The notes: generated from the letters alone by a model not told the origin. DNA of 14,854 bases from JBNKLG01 sp050292235 (GCA_050292235.1 JBNKLG010000073.1:1-14854); one strand, 5' to 3'. Shown: positions 7,760-14,588, counted from the stretch's first letter. Numbers and translations: made by a program.

Positions 7760-8410
7760 TTAAATCGCCAGAATCATGATCAGATCCAAGCTGTCTGCTG
7801 AGATCGGCGAACCATCACTTCCCTTTTCTTCCTTGGCTTTTTCCTCCGAGCGCACCGTCATGGCAAGCTGCACCACAGAGACCTGGTGATTGAGATCCGG
7901 CAGGCCATCCAGAAAGGCCAACAACTGCCAATAGTTGGAGCGGGCACTGATCTGCAACAGCGGTCTACCCAGACGGATATCGACACGGGGCCCTTGCCCA
8001 TTGGCATTTTCCGGTGTCGCAGAGAAGAGCGCGCCCGATTTCAACACCTGGATGCCACTGCCCTCCGCCAGGGTAGAGATATCCAACAGCAGGCGCTGTT
8101 GTGCATCCCGATCTTCCAATGCGACAAAACCGACCCTCGCCCCATCCCACTGGGTCTGCAACAAACTCAGTGCACTCTCTGCTTCCGTCAGTTTTTTCGC
8201 ATAGGTCTGTGGGCTCTCTTGGGTCTGCGCCGTCACCTTGGTCCGTTTTTTCATACGATCCATACGCCGATGAACCAGCTGTTCGGCATCGCTCAACCCC
8301 TTCTGCGTCACGGGGTAGATCAACCCGCCATAGGCACCGGCCAGCAACGCCATGGCCACCAGCAACAGCCGCAACCGATCCCCTTTAGTCACTCTTTTCC
8401 AGCGGCTCAC
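7760..8410 (-). CDS. PilO/GspM-like inner-membrane alignment protein
   Basis: 216 residues. A short basic cytosolic tail is followed by one membrane segment (about 13-33, LRLLLVAMALLAGAYGGLIY), a helical, probably coiled-coil stretch (about 36-85) and a periplasmic alpha/beta domain. The segment LLQISARSNYWQLLAFLDGL (about 151-170) matches the PilO pattern that precedes the last helix and strand. PilO pairs with PilN through these coiled coils and, with PilP, connects the inner membrane to the secretin. A lysine/glutamate-rich loop (about 189-197) near the C-terminus is unusual. The start is GTG at 8410, overlapping the preceding stop as GTGA. Sequence similarity in this family is low, so the call rests on architecture and on the PilN-like gene before it. 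Confidence 0.85.
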   Translation of the reverse strand: MSRWKRVTKGDRLRLLLVAMALLAGAYGGLIYPVTQKGLSDAEQLVHRRMDRMKKRTKVTAQTQESPQTYAKKLTEAESALSLLQTQWDGARVGFVALEDRDAQQRLLLDISTLAEGSGIQVLKSGALFSATPENANGQGPRVDIRLGRPLLQISARSNYWQLLAFLDGLPDLNHQVSVVQLAMTVRSEEKAKEEKGSDGSPISADSLDLIMILAI

Positions 8411-10170
8411 CCCTTCTTCTCCTCAGCGGGCGTGATTGGCAACAGCCAGGTTTCCAAGGTGTAGCCCTCCAGCTTCAATCGTCCTTGGCCTCTATGAAAT
8501 TGCGGACCCACAATCCGGTATTGCCATCTCTCCAGATTCTTATTGAGGCGATTCAGAAAGAGTTGGGCGCTGGTCTCCGACAGGGCCCAACCTTTGAGAA
8601 AAAAACCCGCCTGCTTCTCCTTCTCTTCCAGCTGATCCAGCATCACCTCATCTCCAATGGAGTCAGCCACCGCCCGCAACAACCCCGGCACCGATTCCTG
8701 ACGCTTGAGGAGAACATCCTCAAACACATGCAATTCCTGACGTTTTTTCTTTAATTCTCTCTCTTTGAGCTGTAACTGCCCTCTCAAAACAGTGACTTCA
8801 TTAGCGGCTGATTCCATCTGTTGTTTGATCTGCATTTTTTCACTGTACTCGGCGTCCAAAGCTGCCAACGTCTCCTGCTGTTGCCAGGTCTGATAGCGTA
8901 AGGAGAGGTCGTAACCGATAATCCCCATCAACAAAACCAGTGCTGCCGCGTAGGGCCAAACACCCTGATTTTTCCAAATGGGTGGCTTTGGGGGTTGCGC
9001 CTCAACACGCGCCAATACCGGCCTGCCGATCTGCCCTAAACTGTGGGCTGCAACCCCGGCCATGGAGGTCAGTAGCTGTGGGGGGATAAGTGACTCGACA
9101 GCACTCAGCAGTGTTGGCAAAGGCAAAGCTGATACCTCCCGCTGTAAACGCTGGCCAAGTCCTGTACTGATCTGCCCGAAAAGGGCCGCCTGAGTACTCA
9201 GATACAATCTGTTGATATCCGGCCGCATCTGCTCGTGACAAAGCCCGGCGCACTCGTCCGGATTGGCCAGCCCTTCTTGACAGGACTCGATACGGAGCGA
9301 GGCCAGACTACCGGGGCGTCCGCGCAACACAGCAAACTGCTCCTGGCGAATATCCACCAGCATCTGCTCCCGTTCCTCAGCAACCAATCCCAAACCTGCA
9401 CCCAGATGGGGATAGATCCAAGCGAGGAAAATACCCTGTTTACGAAAGGCCTTCGCCCACTGCTTGCGAGTGGCATCGCCAATCCCCACCGCCAGCCAAG
9501 GAAAGTGCTCAGTCTGCTCTTCCTCAAGCTGACCTTGTGCTGCCCAACCGGAGACCACCTCATCATCGAACAGCACCAGCTTTTCCTGTAGCGCCAGACA
9601 GGCATCGATCTGCTCGCGGGTCGCGTAACCCAGATCCTGGGCCAGCTCACCAAAACGGGCCTTGGCCCGTTCAGTACCAGATTCATTGCGCATGGCCAGT
9701 TCGGCCTGAATTTCCCGCCGTTGCTCGGCATTGATATAGCCCCGCCCCATCAGCAAGGCACCAATGGACCAGATCTCACTCTGTTGCCCGAACAGGGATT
9801 CCAACTCCCAGCGCACCAACTCACTCATCTGGGGGGTGCTACGGGGTTTCTCAGGATTGACCGGCAGTTCCAACAGCGCAGAGATGGCGGAAGCTGTAAT
9901 CAGCACCGCTTTTTTCGGCAGACGTTTTTTGGTTTGAGTACGAATCTGCTCTAACACTTCTCCGACGGCACTGGCAAACTCCAGAGCCTGGGATACCCCA
10001 ACGGCTTCGAATTCCATGGACGAGATCCCGGCATGGGCCAAGGCACCATAGAGCGCAAAACCTGTGGTTTCGAACACCAAAAGGCTACCGGGAGCACCGA
10101 CCTTGACGCCATTCAGGCGCTCAAAAATAGTCTTCTTTTCTGTCATCATCTGTGTGCAGCTCGCCTGCAT
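8407..10170 (-). CDS. PilM-PilN-like fusion (GspL-like) with MshEN-like insert
   Basis: 587 residues. The first about 400 are cytosolic and start like PilM/GspL actin-fold proteins: LLVFETTGFALYGAL, KKAVLITASAISALLELPV and MSELVRWELESLF. One membrane helix lies at about 404-421, then a strong charged coiled coil (about 428-485) and a C-terminal PilN-like domain ending GRLKLEGYTLETW. Thus one polypeptide seems to do the work of cytosolic PilM and membrane PilN, as GspL does in T2SS, and pairs with PilO. Between the two actin-like parts, about 135-195 holds two helical repeats, the second (RFGELAQDLGYATREQI then DACLALQ) fitting the RLGxxL...G...L..Q pattern of MshEN/GspE_N domains. No nucleotide-binding PilM residues could be confirmed. 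ATG at 10170 is used without a clear ribosome site; ATGs at 10149 and 10146 are alternatives. Confidence 0.85.
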   Translation of the reverse strand: MQASCTQMMTEKKTIFERLNGVKVGAPGSLLVFETTGFALYGALAHAGISSMEFEAVGVSQALEFASAVGEVLEQIRTQTKKRLPKKAVLITASAISALLELPVNPEKPRSTPQMSELVRWELESLFGQQSEIWSIGALLMGRGYINAEQRREIQAELAMRNESGTERAKARFGELAQDLGYATREQIDACLALQEKLVLFDDEVVSGWAAQGQLEEEQTEHFPWLAVGIGDATRKQWAKAFRKQGIFLAWIYPHLGAGLGLVAEEREQMLVDIRQEQFAVLRGRPGSLASLRIESCQEGLANPDECAGLCHEQMRPDINRLYLSTQAALFGQISTGLGQRLQREVSALPLPTLLSAVESLIPPQLLTSMAGVAAHSLGQIGRPVLARVEAQPPKPPIWKNQGVWPYAAALVLLMGIIGYDLSLRYQTWQQQETLAALDAEYSEKMQIKQQMESAANEVTVLRGQLQLKERELKKKRQELHVFEDVLLKRQESVPGLLRAVADSIGDEVMLDQLEEKEKQAGFFLKGWALSETSAQLFLNRLNKNLERWQYRIVGPQFHRGQGRLKLEGYTLETWLLPITPAEEKKG

Positions 10171-10217
10171 CCGTCTTAATCTATATCGTTCGCGTCAGGA
10201 AAGGTGTTGACCGGCGT

Positions 10218-11180
10218 CTAATTCACCGGCCACGCCAATGGCTGGATCACTGTTCCCGGCACCAGGGAAAACAGTTTCCATGAGCTTCCACCTGGATATG
10301 GATTGGTGGTACAGATACTGGTACTGGTATCGTATTCAAATACCCCATACGCCATCTGTCCCTGACTCAGGTATTGAGTGCCGGAAAATGAAAACAGGTG
10401 TGATTGTGGCGTGCCATCCCAGGTCACATTGACCACGCCTGATAACAAAGGGGTGCTATCAATCTGTCCATTTGAACGCCCCATTATTTGTAGACACAGA
10501 TTATGGGTTGGCATCGATGATGATGCCGGAGCTCCAAAATCGACCATCAAACCACCGCTGCTTGCGGATGAGATCTGTACCCGATACTCATTTTGTGCGA
10601 TGAGCGTCTCTGAACCTGTTGGGGGATAATCATTTTCATAGTGTTCATGGCCGCTGGAATCCCCTTCCATACCATAACTTTGAAGAGTCAGATTGGACCC
10701 GGCAATAGAAAATAACCAACCGAAATTTGGGCTGCCATCCCTATTTCCCCAACCATCACGAAAAGCGTGTGTGCCACCTGATTCCGAGGTGGCTGGCAGA
10801 TAGGGGCCATGCCAGCCAGCCCATAAACCGGTATCCGCGTCATAGGACCAGGGACAGGACTGGTCTCCCGCAGTACCGGAATCACAATCCGTTGGCTCTT
10901 CGATGAGTTCTTTAATGTTCAGCGGCAACCGCCCCATATCCGCCACAAACCCCCGAATTTCCGGCTGGCCATTGAGGGTGCGCGAGGTATCGCCGATGAT
11001 CGCCCTTTTGATCATCTCCAGGCGGTTGCGGGTGTCCTCGAAGCGTATCTGGCTGCTGTTGTTGTCCACAATGGCCAGACTGGTGTAGGCGACGGCGGAG
11101 AGGATGACAATCACCAGCAGCAGCTCCAATAGCGTGAGGCCCTGTTGATATCGACAGGTGACGGCACACGGCAAAAACAT
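10218..11180 (-). CDS. GspG-like minor pilin with an extra C-terminal domain
   Basis: I chose the ATG at 11180 because AGGAG lies 4 nt upstream; an in-frame GTG at 11192 would add four residues. The 320-residue product has a 14-residue leader ending YQQG, then LTLLELLLVIVILSAVAYT, the class III (type IV) prepilin signal with Glu at +5; Leu replaces the usual Phe at +1. The following region resembles GspG: WHGPYLPA, FRDGWGN and LTLQSYGMEGDSSG, which mirrors the end of GspG (SxGxDG) where calcium is bound. About 130 further residues, beta-rich with Ser/Thr/Gly and ending in SWKLFSLVPGTVIQP, have no counterpart in GspG. A likely minor or tip pilin. It starts close behind the exported-protein gene (stop at 11195). 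Confidence 0.85.
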   Translation of the reverse strand: MFLPCAVTCRYQQGLTLLELLLVIVILSAVAYTSLAIVDNNSSQIRFEDTRNRLEMIKRAIIGDTSRTLNGQPEIRGFVADMGRLPLNIKELIEEPTDCDSGTAGDQSCPWSYDADTGLWAGWHGPYLPATSESGGTHAFRDGWGNRDGSPNFGWLFSIAGSNLTLQSYGMEGDSSGHEHYENDYPPTGSETLIAQNEYRVQISSASSGGLMVDFGAPASSSMPTHNLCLQIMGRSNGQIDSTPLLSGVVNVTWDGTPQSHLFSFSGTQYLSQGQMAYGVFEYDTSTSICTTNPYPGGSSWKLFSLVPGTVIQPLAWPVN

Positions 11181-11194
11181 CCGACTCCTCACCC

Positions 11195-11662
11195 CTATTG
11201 CCTCTCGGGCTTTTTATAGCCCGTAATCAGGATCGCAGGCCCCTTGTCGTAGCTATAGAGGTGATACCCCACAAAGCGGGCCTGCTGTTCCACTTTCAAA
11301 CCTTTATTGATCCAACCCACCGAGGCCTCATCTACATAGACAGAGATAATCTGTCCCCCTGCTGACTCCACAAACATGCGATGTTTCACCACCGGCACGG
11401 GATTGAGGCCACCCATCTCCATGGCGGTATAGACATAGGAGAGTTTTCTCTCTTCGGGATGGCGCTTGAGGCGGGCCTCGAAACTGACTGGGGCAGCCAT
11501 GGCAATGATCTTCTTGGTTGCCATCGACATGCGCTTTTGCTCTTGCTCGATAAAGCGATCAAGATCCACGGATTTGAAATCACCACCGTCAGCCATGACC
11601 GGAGAGATGACTACTGACAGAAAGCCGATAATCGCAAAGGCTATAAAAAGGAATCTCATCAT
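11195..11662 (-). CDS. Exported protein of unknown function between two minor pilins
   Basis: 155 residues, not recognised. The N-terminus is a clear Sec signal peptide (FLFIAFAIIGFLSVV, cleavage after PVMA, about residue 24), with no lipobox and no pilin signal. A charged helical stretch (about 31-72) contains FIEQEQKRMSMATKK, and the C-terminal half (about 98-150) looks like a small beta domain: GQIISVYVDEASVGWINKG, EQQARFVGYHLYSY and PAILITGYK. It is therefore periplasmic. The start ATG overlaps the preceding minor pilin stop as ATGA, so production is coupled to that pilin. A role in pilin handling, pilus-tip assembly or secretin interaction can be proposed from position only. Confidence 0.85.
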   Translation of the reverse strand: MMRFLFIAFAIIGFLSVVISPVMADGGDFKSVDLDRFIEQEQKRMSMATKKIIAMAAPVSFEARLKRHPEERKLSYVYTAMEMGGLNPVPVVKHRMFVESAGGQIISVYVDEASVGWINKGLKVEQQARFVGYHLYSYDKGPAILITGYKKPERQ

Positions 11663-12390
11663 TGGATATTCAGGACGATGTCGTCACCGCCTCCTTGGTT
11701 ATATTCGCCATTGGGGCCCATGCTGATGAGCGTGGGCGACGAGTCCAGATCGAAGAGCAAATAGGGGCGCCCCCAGGTTTTCAATGGATCGGTGCCTCCA
11801 GCTGTCATCACCCAATCCAGCAGCGTCCCGCTGGAGACGCTCTCTGCCCGGTGCTCGAAAGGGTCTGCTATGCCCGGCACATCGGGAATGTCACCACCAG
11901 AGAGAGGATCTCCTGATACATTGCCAGCAGGGGAATCCGCACTGTTGATATCCGCACGGATATCGACAAAGCCCTCGCTAAAGCCTTTCAGATAGGGGCC
12001 GCGCCAGCCTCGCCCCACATTGATATCCCAGGCCATAATCGGCGTAGAGCCATCTGTTGGCTCAATAAACAGTTGCGAGAAATTTGCCGGTGAATAGAAC
12101 CAGGCCGAATCGACTGAGTTGGGCACCATTCCCCCCTCTGCCACCCGAGCAAAGGGCCCGGTCTTCGGGTAATAGCCTGTATCCTGTCTGAATTGGCGGA
12201 TCGCCCTGGCAATTTCCTGCATCTCGGTACGCACCAGGCCGTCATTGGCCTGCTGGGAAATACCCTGAAAGGCGCCTGTGGCCACGAAGGCAGTTGCCGC
12301 CAAAATGCTGACCACCACCAACAGCTCCAGAAGACTGAACCCTCGGTGGGCCTGTACAGACCTCATGTGATCGATTCGTTGTAATGCCAT
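11659..12390 (-). CDS. GspG-like minor pilin
   Basis: About 243 residues from the ATG at 12390; the frame is open to a TTG at 12408, and an ATG at 12366 would give a shorter 9-residue leader. None has a clear ribosome site, so the start is uncertain. The prepilin signal is AHRG then FSLLELLVVVSILAA, with Glu at +5 and a hydrophobic helix. The mature part carries GRGWRGPYLKG and, near the C-terminus, TWGRPYLLF then SMGPNGEYNQGGGDDIVL, closely resembling the C-terminal calcium-loop region of the T2SS major pseudopilin GspG. It is longer than GspG (about 140 aa), with an insertion between the two halves. It begins 161 bp after the major pilin stop codon, beyond a hairpin, and its stop overlaps the next start. 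Confidence 0.88.
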   Translation of the reverse strand: MALQRIDHMRSVQAHRGFSLLELLVVVSILAATAFVATGAFQGISQQANDGLVRTEMQEIARAIRQFRQDTGYYPKTGPFARVAEGGMVPNSVDSAWFYSPANFSQLFIEPTDGSTPIMAWDINVGRGWRGPYLKGFSEGFVDIRADINSADSPAGNVSGDPLSGGDIPDVPGIADPFEHRAESVSSGTLLDWVMTAGGTDPLKTWGRPYLLFDLDSSPTLISMGPNGEYNQGGGDDIVLNIQ

Positions 12391-12509
12391 AGACTGAAAA
12401 CCGTTCAAACAGTGAAAAACGAGCCTGCACCTCAGTTTCCTGATTCGGTGTTGCCCCTAAATTGATGAAAAGAGACTCAGAAGAGGTTGGTAATCACATC
12501 CCTGTGGAA

Positions 12510-12530
12510 CGGGTGACCCACCGTCACCCG
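12510..12530 (-). terminator. Hairpin after the major pilin gene, probable attenuator or mRNA stabiliser
   Basis: Perfect 8-bp GC-rich arms CGGGTGAC/GTCACCCG around a 5-nt loop, 20 bp beyond the pilin stop codon. The minus strand continues with TTCCACAGG, not a T-run, so full termination is unlikely. Such stems after a highly expressed first gene often lower downstream transcription or protect the upstream mRNA, which would give excess major pilin over minor pilins and machinery. That role is inference. The rest of the 12409-12550 gap shows no strong promoter. Confidence 0.5.
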
Positions 12531-12550
12531 CTCATCCATCGATTCAGGCG

Positions 12551-13603
12551 TTAGATGGTGTTACGAGTACCATCCCATTCGCCCAGCTCCTCTTCCTTGG
12601 TATCACCGGCGCCATCCACAATGGCGGAGAAAGAGACCTGATCACTGGCCACAGTGGTCCAAGTACCACCAGTTGCATCCCAGGTGGAAGTACCGATCTC
12701 AAACAGAGCGATGAAACGGTTGTACTGGGTCGGAGAGACGTGGCGATATACCGGCACAGAGGTCATACCGCCCAGCTCATTGGCGTTGAACAGATTGGAG
12801 GAGGGACCGATACCCACCGCCATCAACACAGGAGCCTCGGCGCCATCTACATTGCCGGCGCCGCCCATGGCAGCACCGCTATAGGCAGCACTGCCGTAGT
12901 CACCAGGGCCTAACACACGCTCCACGGTACCAGTCCAGTAGGCCACATTGGCATCAGCACCCGAACCATCGTAGTCAGTCACCTCAACGCTTACGCCACA
13001 ACCATTGCCTTCTGCACCCATGAAGATGTTGCCGGCCACGACCGCATTACCGCGATTCCCCACCGTTGCCGGCAGGGCAGAGGGGGCACAATCGGCCGCC
13101 ACAGTACTATCCGGGGGATTGTTGCCCGCGGCATCGATATAGCGGAGATGACTCATACCGATATCAGCCATATTGTCAGCAGCACCGGAAATCATCGCAC
13201 CAGCGGCCACATCGCCTATGGCCAGAATATCGCCATCAGCACTATTAGGCAGCAGGGCAAAAGAAGAAATGCTGCTGGCATCATCAACCGACAACAAGGA
13301 GTCGAAGTTGTTGGGCAATGCGTTGTGATTCAACACCCGGAAGGTACGGATACCCTTATTCATCTCGTCCATCATGGCCACATGTGCAGCAGCAGATGCA
13401 CGAGCATCGGTATCCTGCAAGGCGATGGTTGCAGTACCGGCAATGGCAGCCAGAATAGCAACCACAACCAGCAATTCAAGCAGGGTAAAACCGCCCTGCT
13501 TGCGCTGCGATTGCAGTTTGGCAACACGCTTGGCCAGCTGGCCATCTTTGATGCTTGAGGCATCGATACGATCAAAGTTCTTCAAAATGGATTTCATTTT
13601 CAT
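12551..13603 (-). CDS. Probable major pilin with a 38-residue leader
   Basis: 350 residues from the ATG at 13603, which has GGAG 9 nt upstream and lies just downstream of the sigma54 promoter; the longer open frame to 13696 would start upstream of that promoter. The leader is a basic 38-residue segment (KNFDRIDAS... to QRKQGG) followed by FTLLELLVVVAILAAIAGTA, the type IV prepilin signal with Glu at +5. The mature protein is about 312 residues, large for a pilin, rich in Ala, Gly, Asp and Asn. Two cysteines (in ADCAPS and GNGCGVS) could form a disulfide. Its promoter, its first position in the operon and the hairpin after it suggest the most abundant subunit. Processing needs a prepilin peptidase encoded elsewhere. 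Whether it is pilin or a large pseudopilin cannot be settled from sequence. Confidence 0.88.
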   Translation of the reverse strand: MKMKSILKNFDRIDASSIKDGQLAKRVAKLQSQRKQGGFTLLELLVVVAILAAIAGTATIALQDTDARASAAAHVAMMDEMNKGIRTFRVLNHNALPNNFDSLLSVDDASSISSFALLPNSADGDILAIGDVAAGAMISGAADNMADIGMSHLRYIDAAGNNPPDSTVAADCAPSALPATVGNRGNAVVAGNIFMGAEGNGCGVSVEVTDYDGSGADANVAYWTGTVERVLGPGDYGSAAYSGAAMGGAGNVDGAEAPVLMAVGIGPSSNLFNANELGGMTSVPVYRHVSPTQYNRFIALFEIGTSTWDATGGTWTTVASDQVSFSAIVDGAGDTKEEELGEWDGTRNTI

Positions 13604-13677
13604 TTCAGTTTTCTCCAGTTTCAGGCGCTCTAACCCCACCCGGGCGCAACGACCTGCCAAGTTCATTGAGTGAATAA

Positions 13678-13693
13678 AGCGATGAACGTCCCA
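13678..13693 (-). promoter_or_regulatory. Sigma54 (-24/-12) promoter for the pilin operon
   Basis: The minus strand reads TGGGACGTTCATCGCT, against the RpoN consensus TGGCACG-N4-TTGCW: 10 of 12 defined positions agree, and the obligatory GG and GC are at the required 10-bp spacing. The predicted start is an A near 13667, giving a leader of about 64 nt before the pilin ATG. Several type IV pilin genes are driven by sigma54 with an enhancer-binding activator such as PilR; no regulator gene lies in the window. Confidence 0.72.
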
Positions 13694-13695
13694 CA

Positions 13696-13734
13696 CGCTG
13701 TCACGCCTGGTTTGGTACAGCCTCGCGCTGTCAC
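13696..13734. promoter_or_regulatory. Two direct repeats CGCTGTCAC, possible activator sites
   Basis: The 9-mer CGCTGTCAC occurs at 13696-13704 and 13726-13734, exactly 30 bp apart, about three helical turns, immediately upstream of the -24 box. Both contain TGTC, the core reported for PilR sites in Pseudomonas (known from the literature). Sites for sigma54 activators usually lie further upstream, so a repressor or another factor is also possible. Confidence 0.45.
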
Positions 13735-13829
13735 CGGAAAAAAAAGTGGGCCTCCCTGCCCGAGCAAGAGATGAACAATAAATCGTTCTTCAGCAGCCAC
13801 CGATCCAAATCCAGGATCAGCGTTCAGGC

Positions 13830-13875
13830 ATTGCCATAGTGGACAATGCCTCTTTGTCCAAACCCCTATGCCAAT
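13830..13875 (-). repeat. Bulged stem-loop between the 126-aa gene and the pilin promoter
   Basis: Arms TGGACAA (13840-13846) and TTGTCCA (13854-13860) form an inner stem, and ATTGCCATAG (13830-13839) pairs with CTATGCCAAT (13866-13875) with one C-C mismatch and a 5-nt bulge. An alternative pairing, GGCATTG (13827-13833) with CAATGCC (13844-13850), excludes the first. It begins 6 nt after the 126-aa gene's stop codon. It may end that transcript, though no T-run follows. Confidence 0.5.
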
Positions 13876-13881
13876 AAAGGT

Positions 13882-14262
13882 TCAAACTTGCATGCGGCCA
13901 CTCGCCACATGCACAGGAGACTCTTCTGTCTCGTTTTTGTAATCCACCACAAAGCGATATTGGCGACCACAATGGATAATGATCTCCTTCTGGCCTCTGC
14001 GGAGAATCTTCATTTCCACCCGCATGTCCGCGTAGCCATCATGGGAAAAGAGCTCCATGTAGAGCTGTGCAAACTTGCCCAAAATCTCATGATTGGTTGC
14101 ACTGATTGCTGCCATGAATATCCCATCTGTCTCTGACCCAAACCGTTCAGGAAGCAAGAAATCGTCTCTCCCCCCCATCTGTGTGACTAGGCTATCAGGC
14201 TCTAAACGCAAATGCAAACGATTCTTATTTATTTTACCCGTTTCAGTGACGACGTATCCCAT
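13882..14262 (-). CDS. Uncharacterised 126-aa protein upstream of the pilin gene
   Basis: Not recognised. The protein is soluble, without signal peptide or membrane segment, and of mixed alpha/beta appearance: helical middle part (ATNHEILGKFAQLYMELF, about 56-73), then strands around ADMRVEMKILRRGQKEIIIH and GRQYRFVVDYKNE (about 77-111). Charge pattern and amphipathic strands look like a real folded protein, and competing frames on the other strand do not. An in-frame TAG upstream leaves the ATG at 14262 as the only good start; it has only a weak ribosome site (TTGGA) and lies inside a 19-bp dyad. It is on the same strand as the pilus operon, 278 bp before the pilin start, with its stop followed by a stem-loop. 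A regulatory or accessory role is possible but unsupported. Confidence 0.68.
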   Translation of the reverse strand: MGYVVTETGKINKNRLHLRLEPDSLVTQMGGRDDFLLPERFGSETDGIFMAAISATNHEILGKFAQLYMELFSHDGYADMRVEMKILRRGQKEIIIHCGRQYRFVVDYKNETEESPVHVASGRMQV

Positions 14263-14277
14263 TCCAAGGTGGAATGG
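14259..14277. promoter_or_regulatory. 19-bp dyad over the start codon of the 126-aa gene
   Basis: CCATTCCAAGGTGGAATGG has perfect 8-bp arms and a 3-nt centre. In the mRNA it would fold into a hairpin that encloses the start codon and the weak ribosome site. As DNA it could be an operator for a dimeric repressor, possibly the gene's own product. Both are inference. Confidence 0.42.
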
Positions 14278-14440
14278 CCGTTCACCATCGATGCGCTAGA
14301 TGACCAGACCGCCAACAGTTCGGCTTCATTTCCTTACCCAGTCAGACGTTGAAACTGTTCCCGCCAATGGACTCGGTCGCGGCTTTGCTGGGTTGAGGTT
14401 GCGCGTCAGTATTGACAGCAAGGGCACGCGTCGGGAATTG

Positions 14441-14468
14441 GTGGATGCGCTTTGCTTATCCACCCTAC
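14441..14468 (+). repeat. Half copy of the REP-like repeat
   Basis: This 28-bp stretch matches the right arm of the inverted repeat at 604-631 in 26 of 28 positions, in the same orientation; the two differences are adjacent, in the central GCGC. No partner arm is found within 14263-14656. The rest of this 394-bp gap holds the promoter at 14589-14617 and an imperfect GGTCAA/TTGACC pair at 14518-14548, and nothing else I can support. Confidence 0.75.
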
Positions 14469-14588
14469 ACCACTAAGCACGGCATTCCCTGATACCCCGT
14501 CCAACCCGATCACTACAGGTCAAGCTGGCTGCCCCCTTGGTTTTGACCTTGGCCTTGCCTTAAAAAATTTTTGCTTAAAACCATCTTC

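Noticed and set aside
675..13603. Labelling the cluster as a plain type II secretion system or as MSHA
   Set aside because: A PilT-type retraction ATPase argues against a plain T2SS, and gene order plus the PilM/N fusion and PilP-like gene do not fit the MSHA locus.
13646..13659. Second sigma54-like element TTGGCAGGTCGTTGC on the minus strand
   Set aside because: GG and GC are only 9 bp apart; sigma54 needs 10. The element at 13678-13693 has correct spacing.
13604..13696. Extended N-terminus of the major pilin to the ATG at 13696
   Set aside because: This start would be upstream of the sigma54 promoter and has no ribosome site, whereas GGAG precedes the ATG at 13603.
13846..14136. 96-residue plus-strand frame opposite the 126-aa gene
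   Set aside because: Cys/His-rich composition without a coherent hydrophobic pattern; the minus frame looks like a folded protein and fits the strand of the cluster.
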